A stretch of 13,321 bases of DNA from an uncultured Clostridia bacterium (lineage in GTDB: Bacteria; Bacillota; Clostridia; TANB77; CAG-508). The notes under the pieces are model-generated. The model was not told the origin of the DNA. It saw only the letters and a program-made list of their open reading frames with translations, and did no database searches. The position numbers were made by a program, and so were the translations under genes. The DNA lies in contig CANQMY010000017.1 of assembly GCA_947625075.1 (NCBI GenBank), positions 1 through 13,321 of the forward strand, written 5' to 3'. Of this stretch, positions 1-7,467 are shown piece by piece; the stretch's first letter is position 1, and every line of letters begins with the position of its first letter.

Positions 1-1340
1 GCTGCTGAGAATAAGAAATTTCCCATATAAACTTGAATACAAGGTACTAATACTACTATTGTAATGAATATAAGCATAATTCCTATTATACTGTACATAA
101 TTTCAGGTAATGTTTTAACAATTTTCTTTAAGATATTATCTATATCCATATCCATATATTCAACTAATTTTTCAACCATTGTTGGTAAATCTGTTTGCAT
201 ACCTATCTTAAGCATTTCTGTTACCATAGCGTTTGGTAATCCAGAATCTTCAAATGGTTTAACCCATGATTCTCCAACAATTATATTATTTATTGACGTT
301 TCAATTATTGAAAGCATAACATAGTTTTTTACAACATTTTTACTTACTTCAAGTGATTCCTGAATTCTCATACCATTTTTTAGGTTTAAAACCATAGCTT
401 TACTTAATCTAGAAAAGTCTATAGCAAATATTAATGACCCAAAAACTGGCATCCTATATTTAAAGTAATCCCAATTGTACCTTCCTTTAGGCGTTTTTGT
501 ATATAAAAATACTGCTAAAATTATACCTGCAATTATAAATACTGGAATATACCAAAAATGTTGTACTTTTATTAAAAATTCTGAAAATGCTAATGTATAC
601 CATGGTAATGTATCTGTTGAACCAACAGCTGCAAAAACATCTTGAATAATTGGTATTACATATATACTTCCTACTAATAATATAACAAACAATAAAATAA
701 ATTGTAAAATATTTGGTATCAATATTCCTTTAATTTTTTTATTTAAAGCTGTAGATGAATCAAGGTATTCAACTGCTTGTCTTAATGATTCATCAAGAGA
801 ACCAGATAATTCTCCAACTTTTACTAAATTTATATATATTACTGGAAATATATCAGAATAATATTCCATTGTAGTATACATATAATCTCCACCTTCAACT
901 CCTGATTGTATATCTTCTAATATACCTCTTAAAGTTGAGTTTTCTGTGGACTGTATTAATGTAGATAATGCATGAACATTGTTAAATCCCGCTTTTTTTA
1001 ACAAGTAAAAGCTTTGTGTAAACACTACCAAATCTCTACTAGTTACTTTTTCTTGTATGGATAATGCCATACTCAATCTTTCTTTTGTTGAAAACTTCCT
1101 TGTTTGATTTTTCTTAGAAATATCTGTAGTATTTGCAATTTTCATAAGCTCTTGTATGTTTGCAACTCCAGATTTACTATTTCTTTGATATTTACCAAAA
1201 CTAGTTTGTACTATATCTATTGGTGTCATGCCATTTGCTTTTAGTCTTTTTATTAAGTTTTGTTTACTTTTTTCTGTTATTCTACTTCTTATAATTAAAC
1301 CATTACTATTATCTACTGCTCTATAAATATATTCTGGCAT
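1..1340 (-). CDS. pilC: Type IV pilus inner-membrane platform protein PilC (GspF family), C-terminus off the window
   Basis: The frame is open from an ATG at 1338-1340 to the left edge (446 codons), preceded by AAGAAAGGAG. The protein is the polytopic platform on which PilB and PilT act during pilus assembly and disassembly. It has the duplicated T2SSF architecture. The first cytoplasmic domain spans about residues 100-205 and contains LVKVGELSGSLDESL. It is followed by membrane segments near 207-232 and 262-281, a second domain at about 300-405 with the related EMLKIGMQTDLPTMV, and a last membrane segment near 412-438. The N-terminal 90 residues are a PilC-type cytoplasmic extension. The visible length already matches or slightly exceeds family members of about 400 residues, so only the last few residues are probably missing. 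It is the last visible gene of the pil operon, 44 bases after pilT. Family assignment is firm from the repeat architecture and context. Confidence 0.93.
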   Translation of the reverse strand, partial: MPEYIYRAVDNSNGLIIRSRITEKSKQNLIKRLKANGMTPIDIVQTSFGKYQRNSKSGVANIQELMKIANTTDISKKNQTRKFSTKERLSMALSIQEKVTSRDLVVFTQSFYLLKKAGFNNVHALSTLIQSTENSTLRGILEDIQSGVEGGDYMYTTMEYYSDIFPVIYINLVKVGELSGSLDESLRQAVEYLDSSTALNKKIKGILIPNILQFILLFVILLVGSIYVIPIIQDVFAAVGSTDTLPWYTLAFSEFLIKVQHFWYIPVFIIAGIILAVFLYTKTPKGRYNWDYFKYRMPVFGSLIFAIDFSRLSKAMVLNLKNGMRIQESLEVSKNVVKNYVMLSIIETSINNIIVGESWVKPFEDSGLPNAMVTEMLKIGMQTDLPTMVEKLVEYMDMDIDNILKKIVKTLPEIMYSIIGIMLIFITIVVLVPCIQVYMGNFLFSA

Positions 1341-1384
1341 TTTATAAACTCCTTTCTTACAAAACAGGATTTAACACTAAATAT

Positions 1385-2524
1385 CTAATAATTGCTTTCA
1401 CCCATATTATCAGCACTCATGTTACTTTTATCTTCTCTCTTCATCTTTAATTGCATAATTGTTCTATTTAAAATTTCTATGTTCTTTTCTTCTATTTGTG
1501 CTTTTGCTTGTTCAAGAGTAATAATATCATCAACATATAATTCTGCAAGTGAATTAATTAATCCAATACTTCCATTTCCTGATGAACTTTGTATTGCATC
1601 TTCAATTTCTGAAACACTTAGTTTTTCTTTTCTAATAATTCCTGATATGATATTATCTACAACCATAACTTCAGGTATAAGTGTTAGAGTTCCTTTTTTA
1701 TTTCTAATTAATTTTTGAGAAATAACAAGTTTTAATAATGATGCAATTAAATATTTTACTGTTGTTTGATCTCTAACTTCATAAAAGTTTATCATTCTAT
1801 CTATTGTTTCTGCACATGATTTTGTATGCAATGTTCCTAATACTAAATGTCCTGATTCTGCTGTTTCAATTGCTGCATCAAGTGTTTCTTTATCCCTAAT
1901 CTCTCCTATTACTAATATATCACAGTCTTCTCTTAGTGAGTTTTTAGTACCTATACTATATGAAGGCATATCAGAACCAAAAGCAACTTCTTTTTGAACA
2001 ATTATAGATTTTTTTGAAGTATGTTTATATTCTACTGGACTTTCTAGTGTTAATATTTTTCTACTTTCATTTTCATTAATGTAATTAATTAATGCGTTTA
2101 AAGTTGTTGATTTTCCAGAGTTTGTTTTTCCTGTAACTAAAATTAATCCCTGAGTTTGTGCAGTCATTCTTCTTACTATATCTGGAACTCCTAAATCTTC
2201 GTAAGTTGGTAATTCATTTCTTATTAATCTTGTTGTAATAACTGGTGTTCCATCTGAGTATGAAATATTAATTCTTAATCTTATATCTCCAAATTCTTCT
2301 GAACAGTCTAGAACTTTCTTTTCTTTAAATAACTTATCCTTATCTAAATTACCTTTCAAAAAGAAATCATAAGCTTCCCACATATCATCTTTAGTAATTA
2401 AATCATATTCTTCTAATCTTATTAATTCTCTATTAATTCTTAATATTGGTTTTAAACCACAAATAAAGTGTACATCTGATGCTCTTTGCTCACTCGCTTT
2501 TTTTAAGATTCCATTTATATCCAT
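1385..2524 (-). CDS. pilT: PilT-like type IV pilus retraction ATPase with divergent catalytic motifs
   Basis: A 379-residue secretion ATPase that would drive pilus disassembly as a cytoplasmic hexamer. It starts ATG after AGAAAGGAA. The N-terminal PAS-like domain opens with the RASDVHF signature (residues 14-20). The Walker A loop is GKTNSGKST (132-140), where PilT normally has GPTGSGKST. The Asp box is ILTLESPVEY (157-166), with serine replacing the usual aspartate after Glu161. Walker B is DILVIGEIRD (202-211, Glu208) and the His box has His226 and His233 in GHLVLGTLH. The C-terminal IISGIIRKEK (292-301) sits where PilT carries its AIRNLIRE retraction motif. Length is close to the usual 340-370 residues, with an extra charged tail. 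Walker B and both histidines are intact, so it is probably active. PilU or another PilT paralogue is the alternative. It lies 55 bases after pilB and 44 before pilC. Confidence 0.92.
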   Translation of the reverse strand: MDINGILKKASEQRASDVHFICGLKPILRINRELIRLEEYDLITKDDMWEAYDFFLKGNLDKDKLFKEKKVLDCSEEFGDIRLRINISYSDGTPVITTRLIRNELPTYEDLGVPDIVRRMTAQTQGLILVTGKTNSGKSTTLNALINYINENESRKILTLESPVEYKHTSKKSIIVQKEVAFGSDMPSYSIGTKNSLREDCDILVIGEIRDKETLDAAIETAESGHLVLGTLHTKSCAETIDRMINFYEVRDQTTVKYLIASLLKLVISQKLIRNKKGTLTLIPEVMVVDNIISGIIRKEKLSVSEIEDAIQSSSGNGSIGLINSLAELYVDDIITLEQAKAQIEEKNIEILNRTIMQLKMKREDKSNMSADNMGESNY

Positions 2525-2579
2525 TGTATATATTCCTTTCTTTTCATTTACTTTTAAGTCAATATTTCATATTTAAATT

Positions 2580-4205
2580 TTAATAGAATAACAACTGTTT
2601 ATTTAATTCTTCTAATGTAGTTATTCCATTAATAACTTTTTGTATTCCGTCAACTAAAAGTGGTTTATAACCTTCTTTTAATGCTTGTTCTCTTATTTGG
2701 AATGTTGAAGCATTGTTTACTATTAATTCTTTTATTTCATCACTAAGTAAAAGTGTTTCAAATATTGCTATTCTATCAAAGTAACCACTGTTATTACATT
2801 CTTCACATCCCACTGGATCATATGTTACATGATTATCTACATCAAAATTAACATTATATTTTTCACCAATTTTGTTAATTATTTGTTTTTCTTCCTCTGT
2901 AAATGGTCTTTCATGTCTGCATTTTGGGCAAATTTTTCTAACTAACCTTTGTGATATAGAAGTTGCTAGAGTACTTGATATATCATAGTTAGAAATATTC
3001 ATTTTTCTAAGCCTAGAAATAACCTCTATTGAGTTTAATGTGTGTATTGTTGTTAATACATAGTGTCCAGTTTGGCCTGCTTGCATTGCTATTTCTGCTG
3101 TTTCCTGATCTCTAATTTCTCCAACAAGAATAATATTAGGATCTTGTCTTAAAACAGTTCTAAGTGATCCAGCAAATGTAGTTTTTGGATCAATTTCTAT
3201 TTGGTTTAATCCTGGTATTCTTATTTCTACTGGATCTTCTATTGTAGTGATATTTATTTCTGGTCTATCTAGAAAATCAATTACACTATATAGTGTTGTA
3301 GTTTTTCCTTCACCTGTTGGTGCTGCAATTACCGTTATACTGTTTCTCTTATCAAATGCATCTTTTACAAGTTTTGGATCATTTGGATATCCTAGTTCAA
3401 ATAAACCTTTAATTGTTGTATTTTTCTTTAATAATCTTAAAACAAATTTCTCACCATATATATTTTTTTGAGAAGATGAACGAATATTATAATCTGGATA
3501 CATTATAATTCTACCATCTTGTGGTTCCTGTTTTTCTTGATGCATATTTGAAATTGATTTAAGTCTTCCTATTATTTGTGTTTGTTTTTCTTTATCAATG
3601 TGAGCAACATCAAATAGAATACCATCAATTCTATATCTTACCCTAACATAATCTTCCAAAGGTTCAATGTGAATATCTGATGCTCTTTGTTTCATTCCTG
3701 CTTTTATAATATTATCTACAATACTTGAACCATTTGCATCAGTATCTATCGTATCTGTAGATACTCTATTTAATTCTTCTAAAATATTTTCAATTAAGTC
3801 TTTAAATGTTATATAGCTTTCCATTACTAACCCTTTGTTAAGCATTAATAATCTTACAGCTTCTATTTGACTTCTATTATTTGTACTTGCAAAGCATACT
3901 TTAATTATTCCATTTTCAACTTCAAAAGGAATTGCTAAATCTTCTTTTGCAACATCTAAGGAAATATAATTACTTACTTTAATTTTTATATCGCTATTTG
4001 TTAAATATATAGTTTTTTCTTCTAAAATTTCCCCCATTGCTTGCAAAAGTTTTCTAGGATCAGCTAACTTTAATTTGTATAAAATATCACCTATTTTTTC
4101 TTTTGGATAATTATTTTGATATTCAATTGCTTTTGCAATATCTTCCTGTGATACAACTCCCCTTCTTACTAACTCTATACCTAAAGCTTGTCTATTTTGT
4201 GGCAT
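2580..4205 (-). CDS. pilB: Type IV pilus extension ATPase PilB (GspE family)
   Basis: A 541-residue hexameric ATPase that powers pilin polymerisation at the inner face of the membrane. It starts ATG after AAAGGAGA. An N-terminal MshEN/T2SSE_N domain covers about residues 1-140. The core begins with RASDIHIEP (174-182). Walker A is APTGEGKTT (295-303), the Asp box TIEDPVE (321-327), Walker B LVGEIRD (360-366, Glu363), and the His box contains His381 and His388. Four cysteines (C426, C429, C467, C470) form the zinc-binding C-M element typical of GspE/PilB and absent from PilT. All motifs are intact, so it should be active. The gene follows a minor prepilin by 20 bases and precedes pilT, as in many pil operons. 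Arg242 is encoded by CGT, one of the in-frame CGN arginine codons that show CGT is read normally here. Confidence 0.96.
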   Translation of the reverse strand: MPQNRQALGIELVRRGVVSQEDIAKAIEYQNNYPKEKIGDILYKLKLADPRKLLQAMGEILEEKTIYLTNSDIKIKVSNYISLDVAKEDLAIPFEVENGIIKVCFASTNNRSQIEAVRLLMLNKGLVMESYITFKDLIENILEELNRVSTDTIDTDANGSSIVDNIIKAGMKQRASDIHIEPLEDYVRVRYRIDGILFDVAHIDKEKQTQIIGRLKSISNMHQEKQEPQDGRIIMYPDYNIRSSSQKNIYGEKFVLRLLKKNTTIKGLFELGYPNDPKLVKDAFDKRNSITVIAAPTGEGKTTTLYSVIDFLDRPEINITTIEDPVEIRIPGLNQIEIDPKTTFAGSLRTVLRQDPNIILVGEIRDQETAEIAMQAGQTGHYVLTTIHTLNSIEVISRLRKMNISNYDISSTLATSISQRLVRKICPKCRHERPFTEEEKQIINKIGEKYNVNFDVDNHVTYDPVGCEECNNSGYFDRIAIFETLLLSDEIKELIVNNASTFQIREQALKEGYKPLLVDGIQKVINGITTLEELNKQLLFY

Positions 4206-4225
4206 AATTTTCTCCTTTCTTTATA

Positions 4226-4675
4226 TTACCAATATCTCAAAACATATTTTATGGTCTTATTAAAAATTGGATTATTTTCTATTTTTCCAGTTTTTACAGT
4301 TATTTCAATAATATTTTTATTATTTTCTACTTTGGTGCTAGCAAGGAATGAAACAATATTTCTTGCTATTTTTTCTTTATTTTTATATATAGATTTCTCA
4401 CTTTTTCTATAAGTATAATTTGCTCCACTATCTAATTCAATAACTACATTTCCTGATTGATCTGTATTTGCTATTGCATTTTTACTTTCTTTTACATCTT
4501 TTACAAAGTGAACATTAAATTTGTTAAACTCTTCTGAACTTATTTGCTCCGAACTGATTTTATCCATATTGTTAAATATATATCCACTTAATGAGGCAAG
4601 TAATGCAATAGTTATCGAAAAAACCATTACATATAAAACTAAAGCTGCTAATGTTATACCTTTTTCGTCTTTCAT
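4226..4675 (-). CDS. Minor type IV prepilin (PilW/ComGF-like position)
   Basis: A 149-residue prepilin-like protein. The leader MKDEKG is followed by ITLAALVLYV and a hydrophobic helix to about residue 30, giving a predicted PilD cleavage between Gly6 and Ile7. The rest is a hydrophilic domain rich in Lys, Asn and Ser, without a family I can name. Mature position +5 is Ala, not the Glu found in canonical type IV pilins. It begins 7 bases after the stop of the preceding minor prepilin, with a moderate ribosome site (AGTAGGT) overlapping that stop, and lies 20 bases before pilB. Translation of the two minor pilins is probably coupled. A role in pilus initiation or tip complex is inferred from the leader and operon position only. 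Confidence 0.8.
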   Translation of the reverse strand: MKDEKGITLAALVLYVMVFSITIALLASLSGYIFNNMDKISSEQISSEEFNKFNVHFVKDVKESKNAIANTDQSGNVVIELDSGANYTYRKSEKSIYKNKEKIARNIVSFLASTKVENNKNIIEITVKTGKIENNPIFNKTIKYVLRYW

Positions 4676-4682
4676 ATTATAC

Positions 4683-5091
4683 CTACTCTTTCACTTTTAT
4701 TTTACTTATTGGAAAAGTTATTTGTTGATTACCTACAGTATAAATTACAGTAATATTTATTTTCTTAACTATATCATTTTCTGCCGAATAATTTGTTATT
4801 GAACATTCAATGTAACTATCATTCTTTTCTTCATTAAAATAACTATCCATTCCTGATTCATTTATCATTTCTTTTACTCTATCAGTAGTTATTTTTTCAT
4901 AATTTTCTAAATCAATTTTTTCAAAAATTTCGGTAATACATCCCACAGCAACTTGATGTACTTTTGTTTGCACAGTTATTACATATATTTGATAATATAA
5001 ACTAACAATTACTGTGCTAGCTAAAACAAAAATTATTAAACCTGTTGCTACATCTATTCCGGGTTACTCCTTTTTCACTTTTATTTTTCAT
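4683..5091 (-). CDS. Minor type IV prepilin interrupted by a +1 frameshift at a CGG codon
   Basis: The gene must be read in two frames. An ATG at 5089-5091 directly follows the pilD stop, with AGGTGG as ribosome site, and gives MKNKSEKGVT, a textbook class III prepilin leader. The next codon is CGG (5061-5059), and frame 0 stops 13 codons later. Skipping the C gives GID and then the hydrophobic stretch VATGLIIFVL... needed for the pilin helix, and the frame runs on to a TAG at 4683-4685. The restored protein has 135 residues with cleavage between Gly8 and Val9, and mature +5 is Asp. A plain ORF call gives only a GTG-started fragment (4683-4973) without leader or helix, which is not a credible gene start. 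The restored N-terminus, tight spacing to both neighbours and operon position support a real pilin. Whether it is recoded, a pseudogene or a sequence error cannot be settled from one window. Confidence 0.78.
5058..5064 (-). other. Candidate +1 recoding site ACC-CGG-A in the minor prepilin gene
   Basis: On the minus strand the codons are GTA ACC CGG AAT. Omitting the first base of CGG gives GTA ACC GGA ATA GAT (Val-Thr-Gly-Ile-Asp) and restores the pilin frame. An AAAGGAG sequence (5067-5073) ends two bases before the P-site codon ACC. This resembles the Shine-Dalgarno-like stimulator that sits three bases before the shift codon in the prfB +1 frameshift, though here it also encodes the conserved Lys-Gly of the prepilin leader. 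Confidence 0.6.
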
Positions 5092-5886
5092 TTAACCACC
5101 TATTCGTGATAAAAATATAGTAATCCATACCATTAAATTTGCTATGCATATATATGAAGCGATTGGTAGTTTATTATTATATTTTTCCCCTTTATCTAAA
5201 ATTTTATTTATTAAGAGTCTCATTGATATAATTAATAATGTTAATATTATTGTTAGTATTGTTCCAATTTCATAAGTAAAGAAATTAATTATAATACATA
5301 ATATAACTGCACATATTTCATAATCATTTTTTGCATTTTTCTTGATTTTTAAAGTGCTTATCATTGTTAATATTGCGATTATACATAAATATATTATAAT
5401 TCTATTTACATTAAAGCTACTTACTATGAAATATTGATATATAATATTTAATAGAGATATTAATATACCATATATCAATACTCCCTTATTTATTGTTCTA
5501 TGCTCAATATCTATACCTGCTATTAAAAATAATAGTATAATATATAAAATTCCAAGTATAAATTCTATTCCTTTGTATGTATATATTGTATTTAAATTTA
5601 TTCCTAATTCCAATGCTAATACAACAAAAGAAATTCCACAAAATATTTCTATGAGTGGATACCTTATACTAATTTTTGATTTACAATATCTGCATTTTCC
5701 TTTTAGAAACAGAAAACTAAAAACAGGAATTAAATCAAGAAAATTAAGTTTATGATTGCATTTTGTACAGTATGAATGCTTAAATATAATATCTTGATGT
5801 AATGGAATTCTGTATGTAGCAAGCGTTAAAAAGCTTCCAAATATTATTCCCATAACGAAAATTAAAATATATAGTATAGTTTCCAT
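5092..5886 (-). CDS. pilD: Prepilin peptidase / N-methyltransferase PilD with degenerate second aspartate motif
   Basis: A 264-residue polytopic membrane protease that removes prepilin leaders and methylates the new N-terminus. It starts ATG after AGAAAGGAAAC. The N-terminal GSFLTLATYRIP (17-28) and a zinc-type tetracysteine (C40, C43, C65, C68) mark the methyltransferase domain, which also has the RYPLIE signature (75-80). The first catalytic aspartate is D126 in GIDIEHRTI. The second should lie in a GxGD motif. The best match is AKND (185-188), keeping D188 but losing both glycines. LPIASY (240-245) matches the IPFGP region near the end. Seven or eight hydrophobic segments are visible. Length is normal. 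Arg261 is encoded by CGA. The stop abuts the ATG of the frameshifted minor prepilin, so the two are probably translationally coupled. Confidence 0.92.
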   Translation of the reverse strand: METILYILIFVMGIIFGSFLTLATYRIPLHQDIIFKHSYCTKCNHKLNFLDLIPVFSFLFLKGKCRYCKSKISIRYPLIEIFCGISFVVLALELGINLNTIYTYKGIEFILGILYIILLFLIAGIDIEHRTINKGVLIYGILISLLNIIYQYFIVSSFNVNRIIIYLCIIAILTMISTLKIKKNAKNDYEICAVILCIIINFFTYEIGTILTIILTLLIISMRLLINKILDKGEKYNNKLPIASYICIANLMVWITIFLSRIGG

Positions 5887-5927
5887 TAAGTTTCCTTTCT
5901 TAAGAGTAAATTATAATTATTTAAATA

Positions 5928-6012
5928 GAGGCTACCTAAATACGATTTTTACTATCGCATAAAATCAATTGCATAAAATATAATTTGCAAAAGATCTAAT
6001 TTAGGTAACCTC
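5928..6012 (-). repeat. Long inverted repeat forming a structured RNA between pilA and pilD
   Basis: A 14-base arm at 5928-5941 pairs with 5999-6012 across 57 bases. In minus-strand RNA the arms GAGGUUACCUAAAU and AUUUAGGUAGCCUC pair completely with one U-G wobble. In plus-strand RNA the same position is a C-A mismatch, which favours function in the pil transcript. Two smaller hairpins lie inside (CGAT/ATCG at 5943-5957 and TTGCA/TGCAA at 5969-5990), giving a possible three-way junction. No U-tract follows, so a simple intrinsic terminator is unlikely. It could stabilise or process the pilA mRNA or attenuate expression of downstream genes. A small mobile element is possible but there are no clear target duplications. 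Confidence 0.65.
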
Positions 6013-6024
6013 ATATTTAGTACC

Positions 6025-6038
6025 ATTATCATGATAAT
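6025..6038. repeat. Perfect 14-base palindrome just downstream of pilA
   Basis: ATTATCATGATAAT is its own reverse complement. It lies between the pilA stop codon and the long inverted repeat. It could be part of the same post-pilA RNA structure or a protein-binding site; nothing distinguishes these. Confidence 0.4.
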
Positions 6039-6050
6039 AGATTAATTTAA

Positions 6051-6281
6051 TTAATCCTTAAAATAAGTATCATAAACATTTGAATACACGTCTTCAAATT
6101 CATCTATTTGTTGTGTTTCGTTTTCTGAAGCATCAGTATATCTTTTAGCAGCATTTTTTGCTTTATTGAATATACCATTTCCATTTAGAGCTAATGAAAG
6201 TGTTACACCTGCTAATATTAAAAGTATGATAATTGTAACAACTAATGCAACTAAAGTGATACCTTTTTCTTTCTTGAACAT
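6051..6281 (-). CDS. pilA: Short type IV prepilin, candidate major pilin
   Basis: A 76-residue prepilin preceded by the strongest ribosome site of the operon (AAGGAGGG), as expected for an abundant structural protein. The leader MFKKEKG is followed by ITLVALVVTI and a hydrophobic helix to about residue 32, with cleavage predicted between Gly7 and Ile8. Mature +5 is Ala rather than Glu. The mature protein would be only about 69 residues: the helix, an NGNGIFNKAKNAAK segment and an acidic tail, with little room for the globular domain of a classical pilin. It stands between the PilP-like gene and pilD, flanked by an AT-rich leader (6282-6357) and a structured 3' inverted repeat, so it may be expressed as a discrete mRNA. 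Calling it the major pilin is inference from signal strength and position; it could also be a minor pilin or another exported helix-only protein. Confidence 0.78.
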   Translation of the reverse strand: MFKKEKGITLVALVVTIIILLILAGVTLSLALNGNGIFNKAKNAAKRYTDASENETQQIDEFEDVYSNVYDTYFKD

Positions 6282-6318
6282 AATTTTTTCCCTCCTTAGT
6301 AAAATTTTGTGTTATATA

Positions 6319-6340
6319 TATATTTATTATAATAAATATA
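6319..6340 (-). promoter_or_regulatory. 22-base perfect palindrome containing a possible pilA -10 element
   Basis: The sequence is a perfect palindrome centred at 6329/6330, located 38 bases upstream of the pilA start. It contains TATAAT on the minus strand (6326-6331). The matching -35 region (TTTATT, 18-base spacer) is poor, so a separate pilA promoter is only possible. The palindrome may also be an RNA hairpin or an operator. In such AT-rich DNA, simple palindromes are less significant than they look. Confidence 0.35.
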
Positions 6341-6357
6341 ACCTAATTAAATAAAAT

Positions 6358-6763
6358 TTATTTTGTGCCTTTGTTTACATTTGCAGCTGTATAAAAATTG
6401 TCAGTTACATTTTTATCTGTCACAGTATTTGAATTATTTGAAACTGTTTCATTATTTTCTGGTGTTCTAGGACTAACTGTTTCAAAAGGATCAACTTTAC
6501 CGTGGTCTATAACTATCTATTCTTTTATACATTGATAAATCTTCATCTGTAATTTCATAAACTTCAGTTCTTTCAGATAATTCAGATTCAGCATCTTCAT
6601 TAATTTCTTTTGATACTTCTTCTGAAGCTTTATAAGCTGTTACTTTACTTGGAATAATTCTATTTGATGGTATATATTGATAAAAAATAATCGCTAAAAT
6701 TAATCCAACTGCAACTGTTGCTAGAAGTACAATTAATATTTCCTTAATAATTACTTTTGCCAT
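6358..6763 (-). CDS. Small membrane-anchored pilus-locus protein (PilP-like position) interrupted by a +1 frameshift at CGG
   Basis: The ATG at 6763 follows AAGGAGA and starts a 134-residue protein if one base is skipped. Residues 8-28 form a single membrane segment (LIVLLATVAV region), followed by an acidic Glu/Ser-rich stretch (47-75). At residue 88 the frame reads CGG then TAA (6502-6497). Skipping the C of CGG gives YRPGKVDPFE and 47 further residues rich in Asn, Thr and Val, ending at a TAA at 6358-6360. Without the shift the protein would end right after the proline, and 140 bases of open, codon-like sequence would be unused before pilA. It follows the PilO-like gene by 26 bases. The position after PilM/N/O and the anchor-plus-flexible-tail design resemble PilP, but I see no PilP domain and no lipobox, so the function is inferred from context only. 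Confidence 0.75.
6499..6505 (-). other. Candidate +1 recoding site CCA-CGG-T in the PilP-like gene
   Basis: Minus-strand codons are AGA CCA CGG TAA. Skipping the C gives AGA CCA GGT AAA GTT (Arg-Pro-Gly-Lys-Val) and opens 47 more codons. Unlike the site in the prepilin gene there is no C homopolymer and no strong upstream Shine-Dalgarno-like sequence. The shared element is the CGG codon itself followed by glycine in the +1 frame. Confidence 0.6.
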
Positions 6764-6789
6764 TTTAATCTCCTTCTATATTGTGATAA

Positions 6790-7452
6790 TTATTCGTCGC
6801 TTTCGCTTGTAGTATCTTCATCTTCTTCATTATCTTCTTCTTGATTACCATTTAATGATATTGGGTTATTTGATGTTTGAGTTACATTTTCTCTCTTTAC
6901 TTTTACATCTTTTACTGTAAATGTAGCATGTTTTGATGTCATATAAAAGTTGTCTATTGTAAAGTCTAGATCAGAATCATTTTCTATGTCATAAATAAAT
7001 TGTACTATTGCTAAATATTCTCCATCTACTGTAAAATTTAAGTTTCTGTATTCTTGATCTGCTAAAGTTGAACTAACTACTTCCATTTTTAGACTTACAC
7101 CTTGTGCTGTTGCATGGTTACCAACTTCACTCCACAAATATTCAATCGTATATGTCTTTGTTTGTGTCGCTTCCTTGATTTCCTTTTCAGTACTTTGTGC
7201 AATTAGGTCTAAATATCTTTTTTTTGCATCTGATAGTGATTCCACATCTGAATTTAATTTTGATAATGCAGATGTATAGCTATCACTTTCTTCATTTGCA
7301 CTATTAATTGCTTGAGTTAATTCATCATTTTTTTTATTTATGTCTTCAAAACCATATATCTGGAATGAACCAATGCTTAAACCATTTTTCATGAATAAAA
7401 ATATTAATATTATTGCCAATAATAATAATAAACTTAGTAATGCTTTTCTCAT
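6790..7452 (-). CDS. pilO: PilO-like type IV pilus alignment protein
   Basis: A 220-residue bitopic membrane protein, ATG after AAGGGAAGGA. The layout is typical of PilO: one N-terminal membrane segment (about 4-21), a coiled-coil stretch (about 38-95, rich in Glu, Ser, Asn and Leu), and a ferredoxin-like domain (about 100-187) with YLAIVQFIYDIEN and the closing strand ATFTVKDVKV. The last 20 residues are almost entirely acidic, an unusual tail. It begins 15 bases after the stop of the PilM-PilN fusion, its expected partner. In other systems PilN and PilO heterodimerise to link cytoplasmic PilM to the pilus machinery. Assignment rests on architecture and gene order, as PilO sequences are poorly conserved. 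Confidence 0.8.
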   Translation of the reverse strand: MRKALLSLLLLLAIILIFLFMKNGLSIGSFQIYGFEDINKKNDELTQAINSANEESDSYTSALSKLNSDVESLSDAKKRYLDLIAQSTEKEIKEATQTKTYTIEYLWSEVGNHATAQGVSLKMEVVSSTLADQEYRNLNFTVDGEYLAIVQFIYDIENDSDLDFTIDNFYMTSKHATFTVKDVKVKRENVTQTSNNPISLNGNQEEDNEEDEDTTSESDE

Positions 7453-7467
7453 TGTTTTCCTTCCCTT

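Noticed and set aside
1392..1718. Plus-strand ORFs opposite the pil genes (for example 64-324, 1392-1718, 3247-3471, 8021-8218)
   Set aside because: They lie antisense to well-supported genes, have low-complexity hydrophobic translations and lack ribosome sites.
4683..4973. A stand-alone 96-residue gene starting at GTG 4973
   Set aside because: The frame continues upstream through a pilin-type hydrophobic helix to a full prepilin leader in the adjacent frame; a GTG start inside the protein has no ribosome site and would remove the export signal.
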